Shown here: in pieces, positions 43,124 to 51,552 of the stretch
Layout of the letters: the number at the start of each line of letters is the position of its first letter
How positions within the stretch are numbered: the stretch's first letter is position 1
Assembly (NCBI RefSeq): GCF_004795255.1
Contig: NZ_SSBQ01000002.1
Coordinates: forward strand, 1,986,001 to 2,050,000
Source: Streptomyces sp. RKND-216
Lineage (GTDB): Bacteria > Actinomycetota > Actinomycetes > Streptomycetales > Streptomycetaceae
Direction of reading: 5' to 3'
Length of the DNA stretch: 64,000 nucleotides
Translations under genes and position numbers: made by a program
The notes under the pieces: generated by a model
Told to the model about the DNA's origin: nothing
Databases searched by the model: none
Seen by the model: only the letters and a program-made list of their open reading frames with translations

Positions 43124-44563
43124 TCAGCCGCCGTCGCCCTCCTTGCGGGTGTGCAGCTGCCGCGCGACCTCCGCGATCGACCCGGTCAGCGACGGGTAGA
43201 CGGTGAACGCCTTCGCGATCTGCTCGACGGTCAGATTCGTGTCCACGGCGATCGAGATCGGGTGGATCAGTTCACTCGCACGGGGGGCCACGACGACGCC
43301 GCCCACCACGATGCCCGTGCCGGGGCGGCAGAACAGCTTCACGAAGCCGTCGCGGATGCCCTGCATCTTCGCCCGCGGGTTCCGCACCAGCGGCAGCTTC
43401 ACCACGTTCGCGCTGATCCGGCCCTCTTCCACGTCCGCCTGGGAGAAGCCGACCGTCGCGATCTCCGGATCGGTGAAGATGTTCGCCGACACCGCCTTCA
43501 GGTTCAACGGCACCACCGATTCGCCCAGGAAGTGGTACATCGCGATCCGGCCCTGCATCGCCGCCACGGAAGCCAGCGCGAACACCCCGGTGCAGTCGCC
43601 CGCGGCGTACACGCCCGGCGCCGACGTGCGGGACACCTTGTCCGTCCACACATGCCCTGAGTCCTTCAACCGCACACCGGCCTCCTCCAGGCCGATCCCG
43701 CGGGTGTTGGGCACCGCGCCCACCGCCACCAGGCAGTGCGAGCCGGAGACCGTACGGCCGTCACTGAGCGTCACCTCGACCCCGTCGCCCACGCGCTTCG
43801 CGGACGCGGCGCGGGACCGCGACATCACGTCCATCCCACGCCGACGGAACACGTCCTCCAGCACGGCCGCCGCGTCCGGGTCCTCCCCGGGCAGCACCCG
43901 GTCCCGCGACGACACCAGCGTGACCTGCGAGCCCAGCGCCTGGTAGGCGCCCGCGAACTCGGCACCGGTCACACCGGAACCGACCACGATCAGCCGTTCC
44001 GGCAACTCCTCCAGGTCGTACAGCTGCGTCCAGTTCAGGATCCGCTCGCCGTCCGGCCGGGCATCCGGGATCTCGCGCGGATGACCGCCGGTGGCGATCA
44101 GCACCGCGTCCGCACTCAGCCGCTCCTCGTCGCCCTCGGCCGTCGTCACCACGACGGTGCGGGTGCCGTCCGCCGCCCGCTCCGGCTCCAACCGGCCGCG
44201 GCCGTGCAGCACCCGGCCGCCCGCACGCGTCACCGATGCGGTGATGTCGTGCGACTGCGCGAGGGCGAGCCGCTTCACACGGCGGTTCACCTTCTCCATG
44301 TCGACGCCCACCACCCGCGCCGACTGCTCGAGCGGAGGTGTGTCGTCCTCAATGCGTATGCCGAGCTCCTCGTGCGAGGAGTCGAAGTTCGTCATCACCT
44401 CGGCGGTCGCGATGAGCGTCTTCGACGGCACGCAGTCGGTCAGTACCGACGCCCCGCCGAGACCGTCGCTGTCGACGACGGTCACCTCCGCCCCGAGCTC
44501 GGCGGCAACCAGCGCCGCCTCGTAGCCGCCAGGTCCGCCACCGATGATCACGATCCGAGTCAC
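43124..44563 (-). CDS. Flavoprotein NAD(P)H-quinone reductase of the lipoamide dehydrogenase family
   Basis: 479 residues. FAD-binding GGGPGGYEAALVAAELGAEV at the N-terminus, NAD(P)-binding VVGSGVTGAEFA and the GDCTGVFALASVAAMQGR FAD loop are intact. The redox-active CxxxxC of true disulfide reductases is broken: GGASVLTDCVPSK has Ser39 where the first Cys should be, leaving only Cys44. The same loss occurs in M. tuberculosis LpdA (Rv3303c), a quinone reductase, which also lies near purine nucleoside phosphorylase genes. It should therefore reduce quinones rather than lipoamide. Confidence 0.88.
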   Translation of the reverse strand: MTRIVIIGGGPGGYEAALVAAELGAEVTVVDSDGLGGASVLTDCVPSKTLIATAEVMTNFDSSHEELGIRIEDDTPPLEQSARVVGVDMEKVNRRVKRLALAQSHDITASVTRAGGRVLHGRGRLEPERAADGTRTVVVTTAEGDEERLSADAVLIATGGHPREIPDARPDGERILNWTQLYDLEELPERLIVVGSGVTGAEFAGAYQALGSQVTLVSSRDRVLPGEDPDAAAVLEDVFRRRGMDVMSRSRAASAKRVGDGVEVTLSDGRTVSGSHCLVAVGAVPNTRGIGLEEAGVRLKDSGHVWTDKVSRTSAPGVYAAGDCTGVFALASVAAMQGRIAMYHFLGESVVPLNLKAVSANIFTDPEIATVGFSQADVEEGRISANVVKLPLVRNPRAKMQGIRDGFVKLFCRPGTGIVVGGVVVAPRASELIHPISIAVDTNLTVEQIAKAFTVYPSLTGSIAEVARQLHTRKEGDGG

Positions 44564-44734
44564 GCCTTCCAGTGTCCCGCACGTTCCCGCCTCACGGCGG
44601 GGTGGGGGGCGTGTACGGTCCGCGCGGCGTGTGCGACGGGGCGCGGGGGCGGGATGCCAAGGGCGCGGGAGGCCGCACCGTGACCCTCACAACGGTGCCG
44701 TGTCGAGCGGGTGCCGCTCCCGTACCCTCGTGCC

Positions 44735-45172
44735 ATGTCGCTCTACGCCGCCTTCGCCGGCAACCTCGACGCGCGGCTGATGTCCCGCCGCGCACCGCAC
44801 TCCCCGCTGCGCGGCACCGGCTGGCTCGACGGCTGGCGCCTCACCTTCGGCGGCGAGCACATGGGCTGGGAAGGCGCGCTGGCCACGGTGGTGGAGGCGC
44901 CGCGCTCCCAGGTCTTCGTCGCGCTCTACGACATCGCGCCGATGGACGAGGAGGCGATGGACCGCTGGGAGGGCGTCGGCCTCGACATCTACCGGCGCAT
45001 GCGGGTTCGGGTGCACACCCTGGACGGCGACGCGGCGGCCTGGTGCTACGTGCTGAACGGATACGAGGGCGGGCTGCCCTCGGCCCGCTACCTGGGGGAG
45101 ATCGCCGACGCCGCGGAGTCGGCGGGGGCGCCGCACGACTATGTGATGGAGCTGCGGAAGCGGCCCTGCTGA
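44735..45172 (+). CDS. Gamma-glutamylcyclotransferase-like protein
   Basis: 145 residues from ATG44735. TACCCT (44723-44728) ends six bases upstream and there is no SD, so it is probably leaderless. The N-terminus [18 protein letters not shown] is the family's YGSNL-type substrate loop with Ala-Phe-Ala-Gly-Asn, followed by [23 protein letters not shown] and [20 protein letters not shown], whose Glu residues include the likely catalytic one. Members cyclise gamma-glutamylamines to 5-oxoproline. Substrate here unknown. Confidence 0.85.
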   Translation: MSLYAAFAGNLDARLMSRRAPHSPLRGTGWLDGWRLTFGGEHMGWEGALATVVEAPRSQVFVALYDIAPMDEEAMDRWEGVGLDIYRRMRVRVHTLDGDAAAWCYVLNGYEGGLPSARYLGEIADAAESAGAPHDYVMELRKRPC

Positions 45173-45181
45173 GCGGCGTTC

Positions 45182-45221
45182 CGCCGCTTCGCGGCGGGTG
45201 GGCGGTGGGCTCGGTGTGGGC
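45182..45221 (+). repeat. Intergenic repeat, copy 1
   Basis: About 40 bases beginning with a small hairpin (CGCCGC-TTC-GCGGCG) followed by a GT-rich GGGCGGTGGGCTCGGTGTGG stretch. A nearly identical copy in inverted orientation lies at 46528-46568, on the other side of the purine nucleoside phosphorylase gene. Confidence 0.7.
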
Positions 45222-45358
45222 TCCGGTCCGGGCCCGCGCCCCTGGGGGAGGGACGTGCCAGGGGTGCCCGGCGCAGGATCGTGCCGTTGTGCCAGGTTCC
45301 GGAAGTCGTCGGAGGGCGGACGGGTCGCACCCAATCGGGGTGGGATCGCCAGGGGGCT

Positions 45359-45370
45359 CTACGCGCGTAG
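45359..45370. promoter_or_regulatory. Nucleoside-regulon palindrome CTACGCGCGTAG (purine nucleoside phosphorylase)
   Basis: A perfect 12-bp palindrome at the -35 position of a leaderless promoter: TACCCT (45383-45388) ends seven bases before GTG45396. The same palindrome occurs at the promoters of deoC (one mismatch) and add (perfect). Confidence 0.7.
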
Positions 45371-45395
45371 GCGGAATCAGGCTACCCTGCTTCGC

Positions 45396-46211
45396 GTGAA
45401 CGTATCTGCGCCTATCGACGAGTCCCCGCACGACCACGCAGCGGCAGCCGCGAAGCGGCTGCGCGAGATCACCGGGGTGGACACCCACGACGTCGCGCTG
45501 GTCATGGGGTCCGGCTGGGTTCCCGCCGCCGACGCCCTCGGCGCACCCGAGCACGAGTTGGCCGTCACGGACCTGCCGGGCTTCCCCCCACCTGCGGTGG
45601 AGGGACACGCGGGGAAGATCCGTTCCTACAAGGTCGGCGAGAAGCAGGCCCTTGTCTTCCTCGGGCGCACCCACTACTACGAGGGCCGCGGCGTCGCCTC
45701 GGTCGTCCACGGCATCCGTACGGCAGTCGCCGCCGGCTGCAAGACGATCGTGCTCACCAACGGCTGTGGCGGGCTGCGCGACGGGATGCGGGTCGGTCAG
45801 CCGGTGCTGATCAGCGACCACATCAACCTCACGGCCGCCTCTCCCATCGTCGGCGCGAACTTCACCGACCTCACCGACCTGTACTCGCCGCGCCTTCGCG
45901 CGATGTGCCAGGAGATCGACGCCACCCTCGAAGAGGGCGTGTACGTGCAGTTCCCCGGGCCGCACTACGAGACGCCGGCCGAGATCAGCATGGTCCGGGT
46001 GCTCGGTGGCGACCTGGTCGGCATGTCCACGGTGCTGGAGGCGATCGCCGCCCGCGAGGCGGGCGCCGAGGTGCTGGGTATCTCGCTGGTCACCAACCTG
46101 GCCGCGGGCATCACCGGTGAGCCGCTCAACCACGAGGAAGTCCTCCAGGCGGGTCGCGACTCCGCCAGCCACATGGGCTCCCTCCTCGCCCAGGTCCTCC
46201 AGCGCGTCTGA
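45396..46211 (+). CDS. deoD: Purine nucleoside phosphorylase
   Basis: 271 residues. GTG45396 follows a TACCCT -10 box by seven bases (leaderless). Trimeric PNP signatures: [65 protein letters not shown] (phosphate/ribose site) and [15 protein letters not shown], with SLVTNLAAG near the base-binding Asn. It splits purine (deoxy)nucleosides with phosphate into base and (deoxy)ribose-1-phosphate. Downstream genes (sugar mutase, deoC, aldehyde dehydrogenase) continue the breakdown of the sugar. Inverted repeats flank the gene. Confidence 0.95.
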   Translation: MNVSAPIDESPHDHAAAAAKRLREITGVDTHDVALVMGSGWVPAADALGAPEHELAVTDLPGFPPPAVEGHAGKIRSYKVGEKQALVFLGRTHYYEGRGVASVVHGIRTAVAAGCKTIVLTNGCGGLRDGMRVGQPVLISDHINLTAASPIVGANFTDLTDLYSPRLRAMCQEIDATLEEGVYVQFPGPHYETPAEISMVRVLGGDLVGMSTVLEAIAAREAGAEVLGISLVTNLAAGITGEPLNHEEVLQAGRDSASHMGSLLAQVLQRV

Positions 46212-46592
46212 CCGTCTGATCAGGGCGCCATGTCCATGGGTGCAGCGCGCCGTCGGACCTTCGAGCCGCCCGAGTTCGCCGGTCCCGCTCCGAATGGCCC
46301 ACCCTCCCTCAAGGCACGGGGGTGGGCCGAGGGGACCGGGACGTGAGGGGGCGTGGGCGGAGGGCCGGGTCGATGCGCCCGGAAGCACTTGCCCGTGATG
46401 TGTGGGCCGCGAAGTAGAGATCCAACCTCTACCGTCGCCGAGAACGCGGCCCGTAAATCATGGGTGTCCGGGTCTTCGGCCCGGAGCGGAGCCCACGCCC
46501 CCGACCCGCACCCGGCAACCGCATCGCGCCCACACCGAGCCCACCGCCCACCCCGCCGCGAAGCGGCGCACCGTCGACAGACAGGAACCGTC
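46212..46592. other. Gene-free stretch upstream of the sugar mutase
   Basis: 381 bases. It holds a GTAGAG/CTCTAC dyad (46414-46432) and the inverted copy of the intergenic repeat (46528-46568). AGGAACC precedes GTG46593. No gene recognised. Confidence 0.5.
46528..46568 (-). repeat. Intergenic repeat, copy 2 (inverted)
   Basis: On the minus strand this matches copy 1 (45182-45221) over about 40 bases, including the CGCCGC-TTC-GCGGCG hairpin and the GGGCGGTGGGCTCGGTGTGG stretch, with one extra G. It ends 24 bases before GTG46593. Confidence 0.7.
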
Positions 46593-48362
46593 GTGGAGAA
46601 CGTCATCGCCCAGGCGCAAGCCTGGCTCGCCGAGGACCCGGACCCGGAGACCCGCGAGGAGCTGGCCAAACTGCTCGAGGCGGAGGACGTCGACGCGCTC
46701 ACCGCCCGCTTCGCCGGGACTCTCCAGTTCGGCACCGCCGGCCTCCGCGGCGAGCTGGGCGCGGGCCCGATGCGGATGAACCGGGCCGTCGTGATCCGCG
46801 CCGCCGCGGGGCTCGCCGCGTACCTGCGCGCGCAGGGCCACACCGGCGAGGCGGAGGCACTCGGCACAACCGCCACCACCGAAGACGCGGTCGGACACGC
46901 ACCCGGCGCAGCCGGAAGGCGCGAGCCGGGGCTGGTCGTGATCGGCTACGACGCACGCCACAAGAGCGCGCAGTTCGCCCGCGACACCGCTGCCGTCGTC
47001 ACGGGCGCCGGCCTGCGCGCGGCGCTCCTCCCCCGGCCCCTGCCGACCCCCGTGCTGGCGTTCGCCGTGCGTCATCTGGGCGCCGTCGCGGGCGTGACCG
47101 TGACCGCGAGCCACAACCCGCCGCGGGACAACGGCTACAAGGTCTACCTGGGAGACGGCTCCCAGATCGTGCCGCCCGCGGACGCGGAGATCGCCGCCGC
47201 GATCGACGCGGTCGGCGCGCTCGCCGACGTGCCGCTGCCGGAGACGGGCTGGCAGGTGCTCGACGAGGAGGTCGTCGAGGCGTATCTGGACCGCAGCGCG
47301 ACCGTGCTGAACGGCGGCGCCGCACTGCCCACCGCCGGGGGCGACGGGGCCGCCGGGTCGAGCGGCCCCGGGCCGCTCAAGGTGGTGCACACGGCGCTGC
47401 ACGGCGTCGGTGCCGACACGCTGCGGGAGGCGTTCGTCCGGGCCGGCTTCACCCCACCGGTCGCGGTCGCCGAGCAGGCCGAGCCGGACCCGGACTTCCC
47501 CACGGTCGCCTTCCCGAACCCGGAGGAGCCGGGCGCGATGGACCTGGCGTTCGGCGCGGCGCGTGCCGTGCGACCGGATCTGGTGATCGCCAACGACCCG
47601 GACGCCGACCGGTGCGCGGTCGCGGTGCCGGACGAGGAGGCGCCCGACGGCTGGCGGATGCTCCGCGGCGACGAGGTGGGCGCGCTGCTCGCCACCCACC
47701 TGGTGCGCAAGGGAGCCCGCGGCACGTTCGCGACGACCATCGTGTCGTCGTCGCTGCTGGGCCGTATCGCGGAGCGCGCGGGTCTGGCGTACGAGGAGAC
47801 GCTGACGGGCTTCAAGTGGCTGTCCCGGGTGCCGGGGCTGCGCTTCGGGTACGAGGAGGCGCTGGGCTACTGCGTCGACCCGGACGGGGTGCGCGACAAG
47901 GACGGCATCACGGCCGCGCTGCTGATGGCGGAGCTGGCCGCGGAGCTGAAGGCGCAGGACCGCACGCCGGCGGACCTGCTGGACGACATCGCCGTGGAGT
48001 ACGGCCTGCATGCGACGGACCAGCTCTCCGTGCGGGTGGAGGACCTGTCGCTGATCGACGAGGTGATGGGCCGGCTGCGGGCGGCGCCGCCGAAGCGGCT
48101 CGCCGGGCTGCGGGTGACGGCGGCGGAGGATTTGCGTGAGGGCGTGGGCGGGCTGCCGCCGACGGACGGCCTGCGGTACCGGCTGGGCGACGGCGAGGCC
48201 CGTGTGGTGGTCCGTCCGAGCGGCACCGAGCCGAAACTGAAGTGCTACCTGGAGGCGGTCGTGCCGGTGGCGGACGCCTCCGGGCTGGAGCGGGCGCGTC
48301 AGCGGGCCCGCGAGGTGCTGGACGGGCTCGCCGCCGATCTCTCCGAGGCCGCCGGCCTGTGA
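46593..48362 (+). CDS. Phosphohexomutase-family protein, probably phosphopentomutase/phosphomannomutase
   Basis: 589 residues from GTG46593 with AGGA upstream. Catalytic TASHNPP places the phospho-Ser at 173, followed by NDPDADR (metal loop), GFKWLSRV/YEEALGYC (sugar-binding region) and RPSGTEPK (phosphate loop), so the enzyme is complete. It is longer than usual, with low-complexity inserts at about 95-110 and 243-257. Flanked by purine nucleoside phosphorylase and deoC, it most likely converts (deoxy)ribose-1-phosphate to the 5-phosphate, as proposed for M. tuberculosis PmmB, which has the same neighbour. Automatic annotation usually says phosphomannomutase. Confidence 0.9.
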   Translation: MENVIAQAQAWLAEDPDPETREELAKLLEAEDVDALTARFAGTLQFGTAGLRGELGAGPMRMNRAVVIRAAAGLAAYLRAQGHTGEAEALGTTATTEDAVGHAPGAAGRREPGLVVIGYDARHKSAQFARDTAAVVTGAGLRAALLPRPLPTPVLAFAVRHLGAVAGVTVTASHNPPRDNGYKVYLGDGSQIVPPADAEIAAAIDAVGALADVPLPETGWQVLDEEVVEAYLDRSATVLNGGAALPTAGGDGAAGSSGPGPLKVVHTALHGVGADTLREAFVRAGFTPPVAVAEQAEPDPDFPTVAFPNPEEPGAMDLAFGAARAVRPDLVIANDPDADRCAVAVPDEEAPDGWRMLRGDEVGALLATHLVRKGARGTFATTIVSSSLLGRIAERAGLAYEETLTGFKWLSRVPGLRFGYEEALGYCVDPDGVRDKDGITAALLMAELAAELKAQDRTPADLLDDIAVEYGLHATDQLSVRVEDLSLIDEVMGRLRAAPPKRLAGLRVTAAEDLREGVGGLPPTDGLRYRLGDGEARVVVRPSGTEPKLKCYLEAVVPVADASGLERARQRAREVLDGLAADLSEAAGL

Positions 48363-48378
48363 GGGGCCGGACGCGGGG

Positions 48379-49029
48379 TCAGGTCGCCAGGACGTAGGCG
48401 AGGCCGACGGCGCCGACCAGGAGCGGGGCCAGGACCTCGTACGCCCAGCGCACGGTGACCGGACGGGCCGGGGCCGGGGCCGGTCCGTCCTCGCCGTGCT
48501 TCGCGGCGAGGTCCCGCAGTTCGTGGATGACGCTGTCGGACGTGGCCTGCTTCCGGCCACCGCCCTCGCCCTCGCCGGTGACGGATTCGCTGAGGCCCAC
48601 TCCGAAGAGGCCGCGGGACGGCTTGTGGCCGGCGTCGACGCGGGCGTTGTGCCGGATGGCCGCCTTCCGGGCGCGGAGGGAGACGGGGACGGACCACAGC
48701 TGGTAGGTGGTGCCGTCGGCGACGACTTCGCTGGTGTAGCCGGAGCGCAGGGAGTCCACCGACTGCCAGGAGATGCTGATCGTGCGGAACGGGTTGCGGA
48801 CCCGGAGGCGCTCGCGACCGGCGAAGACGGCGGGGCGCAGGGTGAAGGCGACGACCAGCGGGACGAAGCACAGGAGGCCGGCGCCGACGGTGATCTGCTG
48901 GCGTCCGGAGCCGCGGATCAGCGCGTCGGATCCGAGCCAGAGAGCGATGGCCAGGAGCGCCACGCCTGCGGCGAGTGCGGTCGGCGACCGGTAGCAGCGG
49001 TCGGCCACCGGCGGGTTCTGCGAAGTCAT
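48379..49029 (-). CDS. PH-domain membrane protein
   Basis: 216 residues with two N-terminal membrane spans (about 16-35 and 45-64), a bacterial PH-like domain (LRVRNPFRTISISWQSVDSLRSGYTSEV, then YQLWSVPVSLRARK), a disordered linker and a C-terminal span (about 195-215). The RNPFRTISISW motif is the conserved start of these domains. Function unknown. It converges with the mutase gene and is divergent from deoC. Confidence 0.82.
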   Translation of the reverse strand: MTSQNPPVADRCYRSPTALAAGVALLAIALWLGSDALIRGSGRQQITVGAGLLCFVPLVVAFTLRPAVFAGRERLRVRNPFRTISISWQSVDSLRSGYTSEVVADGTTYQLWSVPVSLRARKAAIRHNARVDAGHKPSRGLFGVGLSESVTGEGEGGGRKQATSDSVIHELRDLAAKHGEDGPAPAPARPVTVRWAYEVLAPLLVGAVGLAYVLAT

Positions 49030-49107
49030 GGGTGTGATTGTGCCCGACCGTCCGCATGGCGGATATTGCGGTCCGGCATCGATCCGGGGGCGCCCCGTCG
49101 TGGGACG

Positions 49108-49119
49108 CTACGCGTGTAG
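49108..49119. promoter_or_regulatory. Nucleoside-regulon palindrome CTACGCGTGTAG (deoC)
   Basis: Matches the 12-bp palindrome upstream of purine nucleoside phosphorylase and add except for one base. It lies one base upstream of TATGCT (49121-49126), which ends six bases before GTG49133, so it sits in the -35/-10 spacer of a leaderless promoter. Confidence 0.65.
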
Positions 49120-49132
49120 ATATGCTCGTGTG

Positions 49133-50119
49133 GTGACCATGTCTTCTGCGCCCACCGCTACCGCCCCCGGTGCCCCTCCAGGGGGAAGCCCCCTGGCGGA
49201 CGTGACCGCGTCCGAGACCTCGCTGCGCCGGTATCTGCACGGCCTCCCCGGCGTCGACGCCGTGGGGCTGGAGGCGCGTGCCGCGATGCTCGGCACGCGC
49301 TCCATCAAGAACGCCTCCAAGGCCCACGCCATCGACCTGGCGATCTCCATGATCGACCTGACCACGCTGGAGGGTGCCGACACCCCCGGCAAGGTGCGGT
49401 CGCTGTGCGCCAAGGGCGCCAACCCGGACCCGTCGGACCGTACGACGCCCAAGGTCGCCGCGATCTGCGTCTACCCGGACATGGTGACCACCGCCAAGGA
49501 GGCGCTGGCCGGGTCGGGCATCCACGTCGCGTCGGTCGCGACCGCCTTCCCGGCGGGCCGCGCGGCACTGGACGTGAAGCTCGCGGACACCCGCGACGCG
49601 GTCGCCGCGGGAGCCGACGAGATCGACATGGTCATCGACCGGGGTGCCTTCCTCGCCGGCCGGTACGGCAAGGTCTTCGAGGAGATCCTTGCCGTGAAGG
49701 AGGCGTGCGGCACCGCGCACCTGAAGGTGATCTTCGAGAACGGCGAGCTGTCGACGTACGACAACATCCGCCGTGCCTCCTGGCTGGCCATGCTCGCCGG
49801 CGCGGACTTCATCAAGACCTCGACGGGCAAGGTCGCGGTGAACGCGACGCTGCCGAACACGCTGCTGATGCTGGAGGCGGTGCGCGACTTCCGCGCGGCG
49901 ACCGGCACGCAGGTGGGCGTGAAGCCGGCCGGCGGCATCCGCACCAGCAAGGACGCCATCAAGTACCTGGTGACGGTGAACGAGACGGCCGGCGAGGACT
50001 GGCTGCACCCCGACTGGTTCCGCTTCGGCGCCTCCAGCCTGCTCAACGACCTGCTGATGCAGCGTCAGAAGCTCAGCACCGGCCGCTACTCCGGTCCCGA
50101 CTACGTGACGGTGGACTGA
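49133..50119 (+). CDS. deoC: Deoxyribose-phosphate aldolase
   Basis: 328 residues from GTG49133 (GTG49130 and ATG49139 are alternatives). TATGCT ends six bases upstream, suggesting a leaderless mRNA. DeoC motifs: VAAICVYPDMV, VASVATAFPAG, EIDMVIDRGAF, LKVIFENGELS, DFIKTSTGK with the Schiff-base Lys, and VGVKPAGGIRT. It splits 2-deoxyribose-5-phosphate to glyceraldehyde-3-phosphate and acetaldehyde. The aldehyde dehydrogenase gene starts on its stop codon, so the acetaldehyde formed is probably oxidised directly. Confidence 0.95.
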   Translation: MTMSSAPTATAPGAPPGGSPLADVTASETSLRRYLHGLPGVDAVGLEARAAMLGTRSIKNASKAHAIDLAISMIDLTTLEGADTPGKVRSLCAKGANPDPSDRTTPKVAAICVYPDMVTTAKEALAGSGIHVASVATAFPAGRAALDVKLADTRDAVAAGADEIDMVIDRGAFLAGRYGKVFEEILAVKEACGTAHLKVIFENGELSTYDNIRRASWLAMLAGADFIKTSTGKVAVNATLPNTLLMLEAVRDFRAATGTQVGVKPAGGIRTSKDAIKYLVTVNETAGEDWLHPDWFRFGASSLLNDLLMQRQKLSTGRYSGPDYVTVD

Positions 50120-51552
50120 TGTCTGCATTCGAGTACGCACCCGCTCCCCAGTCCGCCTCGGTGGTGGACATTGCCCCGAGCTACGGGCTGTTCATCGACG
50201 GCGAGTTCCGCGAGTCCGCCGACGGCAAGGTCTTCAAGACGGTGTCCCCCTCGACCGAGGAGGTGCTGTCGGAGGTCGCGCAGGCGGGCTCCGAGGACGT
50301 GCAGGCGGCAGTGAAGGCCGCACGGCGTGCGTTCGAGAAGTGGTCGGCGCTGCCGGGCGCCGAGCGCGCCAAGTACCTGTTCCGCATCGCGCGGATCATC
50401 CAGGAGCGGTCGCGCGAGCTGGCCGTGCTGGAGACGCTGGACAACGGCAAGCCGATCCGGGAGACCCGGGACGCCGACCTGCCGCTGGTCGCCGCGCACT
50501 TCTTCTACTACGCGGGGTGGGCGGACAAGCTCGGCCACGCCGGGTACGGGCCGGACCCGAAGCCGCTGGGCGTGGCCGCACAGGTCATCCCGTGGAACTT
50601 CCCGCTGCTGATGCTGGCCTGGAAGATCGCCCCGGCGCTGGCCACCGGCAACACGGTAGTACTCAAGCCGGCCGAGACCACGCCACTGTCGGCGCTGTTC
50701 TTCGCCGACATCTGCCGCCAGGCCGGGCTGCCCCGGGGCGTCGTCAACATCATCACCGGCGACGGCCCGGTCGGCGCCGAACTGGTGGCCCACGAGGACG
50801 TGAACAAGGTCGCCTTCACCGGCTCGACGGCCGTGGGCAAGGAGATCGCCCGCACAGTCGCGGGCACGCGCAAGAAGCTGACACTGGAGCTGGGCGGCAA
50901 GGGCGCCAACATCGTCTTCGACGACGCGCCGATCGACCAGACCGTCGAGGGCGTCGTCAACGGCATCTTCTTCAACCAGGGCCAGGTGTGCTGCGCCGGG
51001 TCCCGGCTGCTCGTGCAGGAGTCGGTGGCCGACGAGCTGCTGGAGTCGCTCAAGCGCCGCCTCGGCACGCTGCGCGTGGGCGACCCGCTGGACAAGAACA
51101 CCGACATCGGCGCGATCAACTCCGCCGAGCAGCTGGCCCGGATCACCGCGCTCGCCGAGGCCGGCGAGGCGGAGGGCGCGGACCGCTGGTCCCCGGCGTG
51201 CGAACTGCCCTCCTCGGGCTACTGGTTCGCCCCGACGCTGTTCACCGGCGTGTCGCAGGCCCACCGGATCGCGAGGGAGGAGATCTTCGGCCCGGTGCTG
51301 TCCGTGCTGACCTTCCGCACCCCGGACGAGGCGGTGGCCAAGGCGAACAACACGCCGTACGGCCTGTCGGCGGGCATCTGGACGGAGAAGGGCTCGCGCA
51401 TCCTGAAGATGGCGTCGAAGCTGCGCGCGGGCGTCGTCTGGTCCAACACGTTCAACAAGTTCGACCCGACCTCGCCGTTCGGCGGCTACAAGGAGTCGGG
51501 GTTCGGCCGCGAGGGCGGCCGCCACGGTCTGGAGGCCTACCTCGATGTCTGA
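50119..51552 (+). CDS. Aldehyde dehydrogenase
   Basis: 477 residues from ATG50119, which overlaps the deoC stop by one base (TGATG). NAD site and catalytic residues are intact: VIPWNFPLLMLAWK, FTGSTAVGKEI, the general-base Glu in LELGGKGANIV and the nucleophile Cys in GQVCCAGSR, then EEIFGPVLSV. Coupled to deoC, its natural substrate is probably acetaldehyde from deoxyribose breakdown. The C-terminus overlaps a second, shorter ALDH-like gene by eight bases. Confidence 0.93.
   Translation: MSAFEYAPAPQSASVVDIAPSYGLFIDGEFRESADGKVFKTVSPSTEEVLSEVAQAGSEDVQAAVKAARRAFEKWSALPGAERAKYLFRIARIIQERSRELAVLETLDNGKPIRETRDADLPLVAAHFFYYAGWADKLGHAGYGPDPKPLGVAAQVIPWNFPLLMLAWKIAPALATGNTVVLKPAETTPLSALFFADICRQAGLPRGVVNIITGDGPVGAELVAHEDVNKVAFTGSTAVGKEIARTVAGTRKKLTLELGGKGANIVFDDAPIDQTVEGVVNGIFFNQGQVCCAGSRLLVQESVADELLESLKRRLGTLRVGDPLDKNTDIGAINSAEQLARITALAEAGEAEGADRWSPACELPSSGYWFAPTLFTGVSQAHRIAREEIFGPVLSVLTFRTPDEAVAKANNTPYGLSAGIWTEKGSRILKMASKLRAGVVWSNTFNKFDPTSPFGGYKESGFGREGGRHGLEAYLDV

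Noticed and set aside
46414..46432. GTAGAG/CTCTAC dyad upstream of the mutase as a fourth nucleoside-regulon site
   Set aside because: It lacks the CGCG centre and has a seven-base gap, so it is not the same motif.
46353..46592. N-terminal extension of the sugar mutase, rich in His/Pro/Arg
   Set aside because: It is read-through of the intergenic repeat; GTG46593 has a ribosome site and begins the family sequence.
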